This document shows positions 55,685 to 64,000 of a stretch of DNA of 64,000 nucleotides, one piece after another. Within the stretch, counting starts at the first letter, position 1, and every line of letters begins with the position of its first letter. The notes beneath the pieces were generated by a model. The model made no database searches. It was given only the letters and a program-made list of their open reading frames with translations, and was not told where the DNA came from. The stretch is from Chitinophaga oryziterrae (lineage in GTDB: Bacteria > Bacteroidota > Bacteroidia > Chitinophagales > Chitinophagaceae): contig NZ_WRXO01000009.1 in NCBI RefSeq assembly GCF_009758125.1, positions 287,707-351,706 of the forward strand, written 5' to 3'. A program made the position numbers and the translations under genes.

Positions 55685-55778
55685 TGATCGCAAGCCTGTT
55701 AAGGCCCTAAAAAGGGCTACCGGAGATGGGCATATGGAGCTTTCTGCATAATTATCTATAAATCAATTACATATACAG

Positions 55779-55799
55779 AAAAAGGCTCCTACCGGAGCC
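55779..55799 (-). terminator. Minus-strand terminator of the TonB-domain gene region
   Basis: On the minus strand GGCTCC (55799-55794), loop GGTA, GGAGCC (55789-55784), then five T. It follows a stop codon at 55808-55806 by a few bases. Confidence 0.72.
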
Positions 55800-55805
55800 C
55801 CGTGT

Positions 55806-55948
55806 TTATAGAGGAAATCTATCTGCTAATTGAGAGTATTCGGAAAGTATTAAGGTATTGACCGGTGGCTCACCGGAGTCTGGTCGGTAGCCGTCGCCGT
55901 AAGAGTACAAAGCCGCCCATTAATCTGATCCTCTGCCAGAGAAGGTTC
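55806..55948 (-). pseudogene. Possible frameshifted coding remnant
   Basis: Downstream of the TonB-domain gene the minus strand reads EPSLAEDQINGRL in one frame, then, after an apparent one-base loss near 55907, YSYGDGYRPDSGEPPVNTL and ILSEYSQLADRFPL to a stop in another frame, right before a terminator. The second part has protein-like composition and codon use, but no start codon of its own except a TTG. It may be a broken small gene or chance. Speculative. Confidence 0.3.
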
Positions 55949-55967
55949 GTATATATTATAACATTTA

Positions 55968-56387
55968 TTATTTTATTTCAAATTTAAGTGGAAGGAATAA
56001 TAACATCCTGGCGGGTTCACCTGCAATCCTGCCGGGTTGCCAATCGGGCATGCTATCAATTAACCTTAGAGATTCGACATTGCATAGCTGACATTCGCTT
56101 TGTTCTATTTGTATGTTAGTAATATGACCATCCTCTTCAACAATAAATGAGGTAAGAACTGTTCCTGTAAAGCCACTTTCTCCCACAGGCCACCTGAGAT
56201 TTTCCTCAATGAATTCTTTCAACTTTTCATTTCCTCCGGGAAATGTGGGGTGTACTTCCTTGTATACATGTAAATCAGATAAAAATGTATCATTAGCAGA
56301 TGCTAGACTAAGAGATGTACATACATTACTGATTATTACTAATAATAAAATTGAAAGTATCAGGAACTTTAATGTTGTCATTTTCAA
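55968..56387 (-). CDS. TonB C-terminal-domain protein
   Basis: Exported protein of 139 residues. After a signal or anchor segment (1-30) most of it is a TonB C-terminal-like domain (about 42-139): HPTFPGGNEKLKEFIEENLRW, VLTSFIVEEDGHITNIQI and RLIDSMPDWQPGRIAGEPAR are typical of the TonB_C domains found in many Bacteroidota proteins. It lacks the Pro-rich spacer and the ExbB-contacting anchor of a true TonB, so it is more likely an auxiliary or stand-alone domain protein than the energy transducer. Two cysteines (CQLC) are unusual. Confidence 0.82.
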   Translation of the reverse strand: MKMTTLKFLILSILLLVIISNVCTSLSLASANDTFLSDLHVYKEVHPTFPGGNEKLKEFIEENLRWPVGESGFTGTVLTSFIVEEDGHITNIQIEQSECQLCNVESLRLIDSMPDWQPGRIAGEPARMLLFLPLKFEIK

Positions 56388-56506
56388 AAGCTTTCAGTCG
56401 AGGGTAACTGCTTTATAGATATAGCTTAGTGGGTTGATAAATAGTTATTTGCAAAGAAAATACATTTCCCTAAAGACATGGGTTAATGTCATGTTAATGA
56501 ATGCAA

Positions 56507-56551
56507 AATGCGTATTTCTACTTATTTTATAACGTACGTAGAAATGCGCAT
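56507..56551. repeat. Inverted repeat built on the motif GTAGAArTrCGyAT
   Basis: ATGCGTATTTCTAC (56508-56521) faces GTAGAAATGCGCAT (56538-56551) with one wobble difference and a 16-base spacer. A third copy occurs at 58397-58418. It lies 120 bases before the next gene's start; operator or stem-loop. Confidence 0.5.
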
Positions 56552-56668
56552 CAGTGCTATAATCTAAAAGAGAATGGTTGTTGGTCAGAAAACGGGCAGC
56601 AGCGTAAAAACCAGAAAGAATATAAACATTGTGTGGATTAGCCTGTTGATAAATGAAACTACATCCAC

Positions 56669-57457
56669 ATGAGAAATACTATATCAGCACTACTACTTAC
56701 AAGTGCCATAACAACAAACGCCCAAAGCCTCACATCACAGGTATTAAAAGACAAATACCCCGCGCTTTTTAAAACATTTGTATATCAGGGAAATATATTT
56801 GAATGGGTTGCCGCACAACCTGAAAATGATATTTTCAATGACCTTACCAGTAAAAACGCATTATACCTGGATTACATTTTAAATAACCAGACTTCTTTTG
56901 ATCGTAAAAAAATAGCCGTGTTCAAATATGATTCTATACAATTGATAGAAGCCTTTCGAAACGAATTGAGACAGGATACGGCTTTTAACCGGAATATGCT
57001 GCAGTTATCTTACTGGTACCTGAAATCGAAGCATATCAATGTAGCCGACTATCAATCTACCAAAACAGATCTTACTACAGATCAGTTAATAAATATTGCT
57101 ACCAGGTTCTTCTTCGCAACTAAAATACAACCTGATAATAATGTCGGGTGGAAAGTTTGCATAGGGCAAAACGCTTATGCTGACGATAAACGAAATAGTA
57201 CCTATCCTCTTATTGAAGCATTTTGTTTCATGGCGATTATGAATAACATAGAGACCGCTCAATATTATCAGCACTTTGAAGAATACGGAATTACGATTTC
57301 CCAGCAGACAAAATACTTACCGGAAAGTGAAAGGCTTATAGTAGCAAGAGAAAGTATGTATAAGGAGATGGCTGGCAATTCCGCACTTAAGACCGCTTTA
57401 TTAAATGCATACAGGAATAAAGCAGATATGCTAAGTTTCAGGCTAACAGATCAATAA
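56669..57457 (+). CDS. Exported protein of unknown function
   Basis: Protein of 262 residues with signal peptide (about 1-18, ISALLLTSAITTNAQS). The mature part is mainly helical (YPALFKTFVYQGNIFEWVAA, LIEAFRNELRQDTAFNRN, YPLIEAFCFMAIMNNIETAQYYQ). I do not recognise a family. The inverted repeat TGTGGAT (56632-56638) / ATCCACA (56663-56669) reaches its start codon. GC content is lower than in the rest of the window, and with the next gene it forms an AT-rich patch that may be acquired. Confidence 0.7.
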   Translation: MRNTISALLLTSAITTNAQSLTSQVLKDKYPALFKTFVYQGNIFEWVAAQPENDIFNDLTSKNALYLDYILNNQTSFDRKKIAVFKYDSIQLIEAFRNELRQDTAFNRNMLQLSYWYLKSKHINVADYQSTKTDLTTDQLINIATRFFFATKIQPDNNVGWKVCIGQNAYADDKRNSTYPLIEAFCFMAIMNNIETAQYYQHFEEYGITISQQTKYLPESERLIVARESMYKEMAGNSALKTALLNAYRNKADMLSFRLTDQ

Positions 57458-57526
57458 GAGCAATCAGCAAACAGGTTGTTCTTATCATCATTTGTGAAGC
57501 TATAAGTTTATAATTCTATTGTACAT

Positions 57527-58015
57527 ATGGGAAAATTACAAGAAGACATAAAATCACAATCCGATTGGATTGTGAAAGCATTTGCATCAGATGGATATAA
57601 TCTGGACTATACGATAGATAGTTTTATCCAGATTGATTTGTTTTTTAAGCACAACATGAAGGACGGAAAACCTATAAAAGGAGGACGTTTGCCTACAACT
57701 GGATTTGGCCCGGTGCTGTTCTCAATAGGTGCATATGTTGGTGAAACTATTATTAATCATATCCCAGGTGCCGTATGGATAACAGACGATGATGATCCCG
57801 AAGGAGAGATGAAGATATCTATAAAATTTCCCAATGGAGCTGAGATTTGGCCTATAAATAAAATATTTAACAGGTTCCGTAATGGTAGCGAAGATTCCAT
57901 CTATCCTTATGGTTATATACTTTCAAAAGATTTTACAGAGCAGGAATTTAATCAGAAGTTTTGGGCATTGACTGCTGAAACTAAAAAATCATGGTGGGCG
58001 TTTTGGAAGAAATGA
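57527..58015 (+). CDS. Cytoplasmic protein of unknown function
   Basis: Protein of 162 residues with no signal peptide. A helix (about 3-25), then a segment PTTGFGPVLFSIGAYVGETI with IINHIPGAVWITDDDDPEGE and FPNGAEIWPINKIFNRFRNG, ending in an aromatic tail KSWWAFWKK. The composition recalls small acidic proteins such as immunity proteins or DUF3806-like proteins, but I cannot assign a family. It lies 69 bases after the exported protein. No role is claimed. Confidence 0.62.
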   Translation: MGKLQEDIKSQSDWIVKAFASDGYNLDYTIDSFIQIDLFFKHNMKDGKPIKGGRLPTTGFGPVLFSIGAYVGETIINHIPGAVWITDDDDPEGEMKISIKFPNGAEIWPINKIFNRFRNGSEDSIYPYGYILSKDFTEQEFNQKFWALTAETKKSWWAFWKK

Positions 58016-58680
58016 GTATAGAGTGAATTTCGTGCCGAAGTCCGAATATCCGTTTTCTTTACAATTTTTCCTTTTCTTAACTGAACAGTAGCGTTTTCGT
58101 TTATTACTCATTGCTGTCTTTCTTATGTGATCAATTGATTCTTAATGAAGAATGTAAGTATCTTTTATTCTGGATTCGGTTTAAATTAAGAGTTGTTCTC
58201 TTTTAATTTAATCGGTATACGCTCTATTCGAAAATTCGAATCATTTTTTGTTCCGCGCAGATACATTGCGTATTCTCATTATAATTTTATAAAACACACT
58301 GAAATGATATAGCCCCTTAATCAGTTGTTTGATACTTTGCTCATTAAGCCTAACAGATATGGGCTTCAGTGTAGAAATTTAATATATCACTATTTCAAAA
58401 TAAGTAGAAGTGCGTATTTTTTGACCAATAACATTGGGTTAACTTATTCTATAAAAACATTGTCTATTTTAGTTCAATGAATATTTAATAACCCCCTATC
58501 AACCTGCAATTATGGGACAATTTCTAAAAACTATTTATGTGTTTCTTTTCAGGAGAACTTTATTAAAATGTTTAATGCATTCCTGTATTATATAAGCGTT
58601 TGGGAGCCTGGGGGCATTAGACTATGATTTTGTATACTAAGTATCAGCCGTAGAATTCCTAACTTTTTACCCCTCACTGA
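58016..58680. other. AT-rich intergenic region
   Basis: 665 bases with no convincing gene. It contains a short hairpin ATTCGA/TCGAAT (58226-58241) followed by CATTTTTTG, possibly a weak terminator for the preceding gene, and the motif copy at 58397-58418. No TAnnTTTG box with a proper -33 element was found upstream of 58681. Confidence 0.5.
58397..58418 (+). repeat. Third copy of the GTAGAArTrCGyAT motif
   Basis: AAAATAAGTAGAAGTGCGTATT agrees at 19 of 22 positions with the reverse complement of 56507-56528. It lies 263 bases upstream of the coiled-coil/barrel gene. Confidence 0.45.
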
Positions 58681-60054
58681 ATGAAACAATTTATACCCCT
58701 CATTATTGTGTTGTGCATCTGTTCCAACCTCGCAAATGCCCAGGATAGTACCCTTGAACACTTACCTAAAAAGTATTTATCTCAGGTTGAACATAAGTCC
58801 AGAAGATTTGAAGAACAGATAGATAAACGTACTGATAAAGCATTAGCACGATTAATAAAACAGGAACAGAAAATGAAATCCAGACTCTGGAAGATTGATT
58901 CTGTAGGTGCTAAAACAATTTTCAATTCATCTGTTACGAGAATCGCAGACTTAAAAAAAGGACTGCAATCTAAGCTGCCAGCAGGGGGAGACGCTTACCT
59001 GGATACATTACAGCACACCTTAAAGTTTCTGGGACAAGCCGGTAATACTACAAGGCAGTTGACCAACACGATGCAAAGCGTGCAGCAGTTACAGGGAAAA
59101 TTACAGTATAGTGAACAGGTTAAAAATTACATCAATCAACGCAAGCAGATGCTGAAAGAGCAACTGGCACAGTATACTGGCTTTACAAAGAACCTGCAAA
59201 AGATCAATAAAGAGGCGTATTACTACGGAGAGCAACTAAAGGAATATAAATCTGTCTACAGTGATCCGAAGAAGGCAGAAGTAAAGGCCATGGCTTTGTT
59301 AAAGAAACTACCTGTTTATAATGATTTTATCAGTAAGCATTCACAACTGGCAGGATTGTTTAATCTGGCAGGCAGCTATAACGATACCCGCAGCCTGGAA
59401 GGCTTGCAGACCAGAACCCAGGTAGAACAACTTGTGCAACAACGAATAGGTAGCAGTCCTGATGCGGGACAGGTAATTAGTCAACAGATGGAACAAGCCA
59501 GGTCCCGGTTTAATGAATTGAAAAGTAAATACCCTGCGTTGAACAGTGCCGCGGATATGCCCGATTTTAGGCCCAGGGAGATGAAGACGAAAACATTCTT
59601 CCAAAGGCTTGAACCAGGCGGAAACATCCAGTTTCAGAAATCTAATCAATACTTCCCCACTACAGCAGATATAGCCGCTCAAATTGCCTATAAGTTGAAT
59701 AAGAACAGCAGCGCCGGTATTGGATTGTCCTATAAACTGGGCATGGGCTCCGGCTGGAATCATATAGCATTCAGTCATCAGGGAGTAGGGTTACGAACCT
59801 TCGGGGACTACAGGCTCAAAGGCACATTCTTTATAAACGCCGGCTTCGAAGGCAACCGCAACACTGGTTTCAAATACCTCAGTGAACTAAAACACTGGAA
59901 TGGATGGACAACATCCGCCCTTGCCGGTATCAGCAAGAAATATAAGATCAATACGAAATTGAAGGGGAATATCATGTTGCTGTATGATTTCCTGGCCCCC
60001 CGACAATTACCCAAAACAGATAATATCAAACTCAGAATAGGTTACTCATTATAA
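58681..60054 (+). CDS. Exported coiled-coil plus barrel-like protein
   Basis: Protein of 457 residues with signal peptide (about 1-20, SNLANAQDS). Residues about 25-300 are helical and coiled-coil rich (RTDKALARLIKQEQKMKSRL, GYTKNL-like segments with many Gln/Lys). The last 150 residues (about 315-457) are beta-strand-like with alternating aromatic and polar residues, and the end RIGYSL is typical of an outer-membrane strand. It looks like a barrel with a long periplasmic or surface coiled coil. It is first of a plus-strand set with an RHS-like protein 29 bases later, which suggests it helps place or export that protein. Confidence 0.72.
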   Translation: MKQFIPLIIVLCICSNLANAQDSTLEHLPKKYLSQVEHKSRRFEEQIDKRTDKALARLIKQEQKMKSRLWKIDSVGAKTIFNSSVTRIADLKKGLQSKLPAGGDAYLDTLQHTLKFLGQAGNTTRQLTNTMQSVQQLQGKLQYSEQVKNYINQRKQMLKEQLAQYTGFTKNLQKINKEAYYYGEQLKEYKSVYSDPKKAEVKAMALLKKLPVYNDFISKHSQLAGLFNLAGSYNDTRSLEGLQTRTQVEQLVQQRIGSSPDAGQVISQQMEQARSRFNELKSKYPALNSAADMPDFRPREMKTKTFFQRLEPGGNIQFQKSNQYFPTTADIAAQIAYKLNKNSSAGIGLSYKLGMGSGWNHIAFSHQGVGLRTFGDYRLKGTFFINAGFEGNRNTGFKYLSELKHWNGWTTSALAGISKKYKINTKLKGNIMLLYDFLAPRQLPKTDNIKLRIGYSL

Positions 60055-60083
60055 GTCCGCATACCTCAACACCCCATCATTTT

Positions 60084-63000
60084 ATGAAAAAGTTATTTCT
60101 ATTCCTTTTACTATTTATTGTCATGCATACGCATGCCCAGATGCAAACCGGCACTGTTACCCAAAATCTGATTGACGTCAGCACGAAGTCGCCCGATGTG
60201 GCAAGTTTGGGGAAATTCGGAAATATCCCTGTCAGTTATGCGACGGGTGTGCCCTCGATCAACATTCCCGTTTATGAGATTAATGTGGGGAAAATCAAAC
60301 TACCGCTATCGCTGGATTATCATGCGAGTGGTATTCGTGTGGGCGAAATATCCTCAAGTGTGGGAATAGGATGGGTTTTGTCCGGGATAGGAGTCATTTC
60401 CCGGCAGGTAGTAGGTATTCCTGATGAAGATGGTAGTGCCGGGTTATTTCTGGCTCCTAATCCTGACTCAGTATTGCTCGATCCTTATACCAATTTTCAA
60501 TATCTTTTTGATGTACAAAGAGGTTTTGCTGATAATGAACCCGATCAGTTTTCTTACTCAATAAATGGGGAAAGTGGGAAATTCACTTTCCGGCGTAATG
60601 GCACAATTATACAGGAGCCGGTGTCCAATAACAAGATTTCCTACGCAGGTTCATACTTTACAATTACTGACCAGGATGGGGTGGTATATATATTCGGATT
60701 GAAGATGAATAACGACATGTCACTATCAGGTGGTACAAGGAGTTATACTGCTGCCTGGCGACTGACAAAAATGGTGGATGCCAATTCTACAGATACGATC
60801 TTTTTCAATTATGAATATGCATGTAATCCTGTTTATCAAAAGAATTATAATTATTCTCATTATTTAGGTGGCGCTTTTCCAGGGTGCAATAATAGTGCTG
60901 ATATTTTTAAAAATGAGGAGACCACTACTTATCAACTCGGAACTTTATTTGAAGCCTATCCCAAAGAAATCAGGTGGCGTGGGGGTAAAATATCCTTTAT
61001 CAATACCTGTGACAGAGCAGATGTGGCAGGTGCGGCTATGCGACTAACAGAAGCGGATGTATATGCGAACCAGGAAGGTACCCTGAAACAAGTCAAACGC
61101 ATGGTGCTGTATCAATCTTATTTTAATAGTAATGGTACCGGTTATGCTTTCGCCAATGCGACCGCCGACCAGAAAAAAAGATTGCGACTTGATTCGGTAG
61201 GCTTGCTGTCAGTCAGCGGAACTATACCTCCACAAACCTACCGTATGACCTATGATACGACATTAATGGCCCCCCGTGAATCCTGTGCACAAGACAGATG
61301 GGGCCACAATAATGGTGCATTTGACAATGCAGGTCTCATTCCACCACAAAGTGTTTCCTGGTTAAATACTTATTATACTATTGGCAATGCGAACAGGGAT
61401 ACTGATTCTACCTTTATGAAAGCCTGCACCATTACCTCTATTCAATACCCTACAAAAGGTAAAACAGTATTTGAATTTGAGCCCCATGCATTTATCCATA
61501 GAGAAATGCAAAGCCAGCCATATAATGCTTCCCTATATTGTACAGGAGGTCTACAATCTACTGATACTGCTTATTTCAGTGTGACAGCAAATGATCTTTA
61601 TTTTAAATATGGTTTCTTCTTACCAGCATTTACATCAGGACAGGTAACCGACAGACCGCGAATTATACTGAAAGACCTCACCACTAACACGGAGATTGTT
61701 AATACTGCTACTCCTCCCGGGCAGGAAAGTGCCAGCTTCTCGATGAATAATATAGAACTCCTTCTTACTACAGGACATAATTATTCATTCACGATGAATA
61801 CTTATAGCACCAGTTCCAGTATTTCGGCATCGGCTTCTATTACCTGGACAAAAAATACTGGGTATGCAGATATAAGAAGAATTGGTGGAGGGTTGAGAAT
61901 AAAGACGCTTACTAATTATGATGACAATGGAAAGATAGTAAGTAAAGAGAAGTATGAATATGGTGGTGGTGTCATGCTCACAGATATGTATTATCAGGAT
62001 CTGAATGTTGAACAGATATTTCCCCGAAATGGTAGTGTCGTTAATCCTGCTGTATGTTATTACAGTTTTTCTCAACTACCTCCCGGTTATGCTCTTATTT
62101 TTCATGGCAATAGTGTAATCCCCACTTCTCAATGTAATGGCAGTCCTTTACTCTATAGTAACGTAACAAAATACCAGATAGATAGCGCAGGGAATGCAAA
62201 TGGGAAAATAGATTATGGTTATACCATATATCCTGATATGCGTAGTGCTATTGAAGAATACGCAACTATAGGTCCGCTTACCTTTAACACGAGGGGTGGC
62301 CCTTATCTTAGTTCATACACATGGAAAAACAATTTTCTTTCCTATGAAAACACTTTTAAAAGTACTTCATCAGGGTATACGAAAATTAATAGTAAAGTGT
62401 ATGATTACCAGGATTACAGAGACAGCGTAGAACATCGTCTTAAAATAAAGGTTAAATATTTAACGACTTGCTGTCTGGAACAACATATAGATTCAGTGGA
62501 TGCGTTGAGTGATTTTTATTTAACTGTTACTGATCAGCCAACAGGTGTTATGTTGTTAAGAAGTACGTCGGATACTACCTGGGACGACTTTGGCAATAAA
62601 ATATATACCAATCAGCAATATGAATACAATGATACTACCCATACTTATCCTACGTTGATAAGAAGTTTTACCAGTACCGGTGATACTATTTCAGTACTGT
62701 CCAAATACCCTCATGATCTGGCAGCGGCTGGAAATGTGTATCAGAAAATGATGATCAGAAACATTGTTTCTCCTTTAGTACAGCAGGTGAAAAAGAAAAA
62801 CAGTGTACAACTTTCTTTGACTAACATCAATTATACAGATGTGAATAGTAACAGTAAGTTGCTATTACCTCAAACTGTTGATGAACAGATCAGCAATTAT
62901 CCTATAGAAACAAAACTCAGGTTTAACAAGTTTGATCTCTATGGAAATATCCAGGAACAACAGAAAGACAGCGATATCAGGCAAAGTTATGTGTGGGGAT

Positions 63001-63545
63001 ATGATAAATTATATCCAATAGCTACCGTGTCCAATGCTGCACAAAACGAAATTGCCCATACCAGCTTTGAACCGGATGCGGCGGGTTACTGGACGATTCC
63101 ATCTGCTACAAGAGATGTCACGCAGGGAATTACGGGGCGACAATCTTATGCGTTAAGTAATGGATCAGTATCCAGAACAGGACTTACTACTACTAAATCT
63201 TATATCGTTTCTTATTGGAGTAAGAGCAGCCCTGCTACTGTTAATGGGACAACAGCCACATCCTCTTATAATAAAAATGGTTGGTATTATTACGAACATA
63301 CAATCGCTGCCGGTGCATCCACAATAACGGTCAGTGGCAGTGTCACAATTGATGAACTGCGTCTATATCCCACAGATGCACAAATGAACACCTTTACCTA
63401 TGATCCGCAGGTAGGAATGACAACGCAGTGTGATGCTGATAACCGGATCTCTTATTTTGAATACGACGGTTTTAACAGGTTGAAGCTGGTCCGGGATGTG
63501 GACCGTAATGTCCTCAAAACCTACGAATACCGGTACAAACAATAA
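60084..63545 (+). CDS. Large secreted RHS/YD-repeat protein
   Basis: Surface or secreted protein of 1153 residues, signal peptide about 1-18 (FIVMHTHAQ). The N-terminus (LIDVSTKSPDVASLGKFGNI, PVSYATGVPSINIPVYEI, SLDYHASGIRVGEISSSVGI) is the conserved opening of Bacteroidota RHS-like proteins. A long beta-rich body follows and the end contains YD-type units (GMTTQCDADNRISYFEYDGF and NRLKLVRDVDRN). No toxin domain is visible at the C-terminus, which ends in YEYRYKQ. It is probably transcribed with the preceding coiled-coil protein and the next gene. Such sets may encode a shell or polymorphic-toxin system, but no toxin is in view. Confidence 0.82.
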   Translation: MKKLFLFLLLFIVMHTHAQMQTGTVTQNLIDVSTKSPDVASLGKFGNIPVSYATGVPSINIPVYEINVGKIKLPLSLDYHASGIRVGEISSSVGIGWVLSGIGVISRQVVGIPDEDGSAGLFLAPNPDSVLLDPYTNFQYLFDVQRGFADNEPDQFSYSINGESGKFTFRRNGTIIQEPVSNNKISYAGSYFTITDQDGVVYIFGLKMNNDMSLSGGTRSYTAAWRLTKMVDANSTDTIFFNYEYACNPVYQKNYNYSHYLGGAFPGCNNSADIFKNEETTTYQLGTLFEAYPKEIRWRGGKISFINTCDRADVAGAAMRLTEADVYANQEGTLKQVKRMVLYQSYFNSNGTGYAFANATADQKKRLRLDSVGLLSVSGTIPPQTYRMTYDTTLMAPRESCAQDRWGHNNGAFDNAGLIPPQSVSWLNTYYTIGNANRDTDSTFMKACTITSIQYPTKGKTVFEFEPHAFIHREMQSQPYNASLYCTGGLQSTDTAYFSVTANDLYFKYGFFLPAFTSGQVTDRPRIILKDLTTNTEIVNTATPPGQESASFSMNNIELLLTTGHNYSFTMNTYSTSSSISASASITWTKNTGYADIRRIGGGLRIKTLTNYDDNGKIVSKEKYEYGGGVMLTDMYYQDLNVEQIFPRNGSVVNPAVCYYSFSQLPPGYALIFHGNSVIPTSQCNGSPLLYSNVTKYQIDSAGNANGKIDYGYTIYPDMRSAIEEYATIGPLTFNTRGGPYLSSYTWKNNFLSYENTFKSTSSGYTKINSKVYDYQDYRDSVEHRLKIKVKYLTTCCLEQHIDSVDALSDFYLTVTDQPTGVMLLRSTSDTTWDDFGNKIYTNQQYEYNDTTHTYPTLIRSFTSTGDTISVLSKYPHDLAAAGNVYQKMMIRNIVSPLVQQVKKKNSVQLSLTNINYTDVNSNSKLLLPQTVDEQISNYPIETKLRFNKFDLYGNIQEQQKDSDIRQSYVWGYDKLYPIATVSNAAQNEIAHTSFEPDAAGYWTIPSATRDVTQGITGRQSYALSNGSVSRTGLTTTKSYIVSYWSKSSPATVNGTTATSSYNKNGWYYYEHTIAAGASTITVSGSVTIDELRLYPTDAQMNTFTYDPQVGMTTQCDADNRISYFEYDGFNRLKLVRDVDRNVLKTYEYRYKQ

Positions 63546-63573
63546 TCAGTTAACCTGTATAACCTCATTAGTC

Positions 63574-64000
63574 ATGCGTAAGCAAAATAACATTTTCCAT
63601 ATAGGCAAGTCAAAGGTCTTCTTATTGATGACCATGTTGTGTATGATTTGCCAGTCAGTCTTTTCTATTTCCGGGGATAGCACTACTACCCGGTTCTTTA
63701 CGATTGGTTCTATTAGTCCGACCAGTCAAACTGTCTTTTCTGGTGCAACCCCTGCTACCATCTCACTGGTGGGGCCGGATGTAAGTGGCTATACTTACAA
63801 ATGGATGCTTTCAACAAATGGTACCGATTTCTATTACATATCAGGTGCTACAGCTATTTCTTATTCACCGACTGCGGTATCAGCCAATCAGTACTACCAG
63901 GTGGAGATGACCAGCACTACTGGTGGAGCCAACGGCTATAGCCCTGTAGCTACGGTGACGATCAGGGCGCATCTGGCAACAGGTACCATTTCCCCTGCAT
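63574..64000 (+). CDS. Surface protein, 5' part only (truncated by the window)
   Basis: ATG at 63574, 28 bases after the RHS gene stop; 142 codons are visible. A hydrophobic export segment lies at about 15-32 (FLLMTMLCMICQSVFS), then Ser/Thr-rich, Ig-like beta repeats (TISLVGPDVSGYTYKWMLST, YSPTAVSANQYYQVEMTST). The arrangement is like the opening of large Ig/RHS-type surface proteins that follow RHS-like genes in this phylum. The rest lies beyond the window, so family assignment is tentative. Confidence 0.68.
   Translation, partial: MRKQNNIFHIGKSKVFLLMTMLCMICQSVFSISGDSTTTRFFTIGSISPTSQTVFSGATPATISLVGPDVSGYTYKWMLSTNGTDFYYISGATAISYSPTAVSANQYYQVEMTSTTGGANGYSPVATVTIRAHLATGTISPA

Noticed and set aside
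55541..55967. A riboswitch or stable ncRNA in the hairpin-rich gap
   Set aside because: I compared it by eye with the conserved cores of the TPP and cobalamin elements and found no match; the hairpins are explained by terminators.

Overview
The window looks like a chromosomal segment of a gliding, polysaccharide-degrading Bacteroidota bacterium, most likely a Chitinophaga or close relative. This rests on three SusC/SusD pairs, a hybrid two-component system (HTCS) with a sensor propeller, two FecI/FecR pairs, a GH19 chitinase with a type IX secretion (T9SS) C-terminal domain, GldA/GldFG-like ABC genes, RHS-like wall proteins, and promoters of the Bacteroidota TTTG / TAnnTTTG type. Species was inferred from gene content only. 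No rRNA, tRNA, CRISPR array, insertion sequence or phage gene was seen.

Layout. 1-6.6 kb (minus): a tight operon of GH31, GH2 and a truncated sialate-O-acetylesterase-like gene. Its promoter lies beside four phased direct repeats and is divergent from a 1369-residue HTCS (6.9-11.0 kb), which probably controls it. 11.0-21.1 kb (plus): an ECF sigma factor, a FecR anti-sigma, a terminator, then a translationally linked set of SusC (with STN), SusD, an ABC ATPase and a fused GldF-GldG permease. 21.2-26 kb: a soluble PAS histidine kinase with a single-domain receiver, an orphan MacB/FtsX-type permease, and a decayed acetyltransferase. 26.3-27.3 kb: a Crp/Fnr regulator, a perfect 24-bp palindrome and a YdhR-like gene. 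27.3-36 kb: a small lipoprotein, the GH19 chitinase (minus), a divergent SusC/SusD pair without sigma/anti-sigma genes, and an esterase.

36-40.8 kb: a PAS kinase paired with a receiver-Crp fusion regulator, a coiled-coil protein, and a MauE-like membrane protein with a small two-cysteine secreted protein and a propeller-like protein. 40.8-47.3 kb (minus): a second ECF/FecR/SusC(STN)/SusD set whose sigma factor appears to lack its region 4 DNA-binding helix-turn-helix. 47.3-51.4 kb (minus): a CHASE3-HAMP-GAF hybrid kinase with three receivers, followed by a lone receiver. 51.5-54.4 kb (minus): two secreted metallopeptidases (a basic secretory protein type and an M28 of the glutamate carboxypeptidase II type). 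54.8-58.7 kb: an outer-membrane barrel protein, a hairpin- and repeat-rich gap, a TonB C-terminal-domain protein and two AT-rich unknown genes. 58.7-64 kb (plus): a coiled-coil plus barrel-like protein, an RHS/YD-repeat protein and the start of a third surface protein, probably one operon.

How it fits together: most of the window serves import of glycans or peptides through SusCD, with enzymes (GH31/GH2/esterase, chitinase, peptidases) feeding it and three different control schemes (HTCS, sigma/anti-sigma with STN receptors, and an STN-free receptor with no local regulator). The rest is signal transduction and surface proteins.
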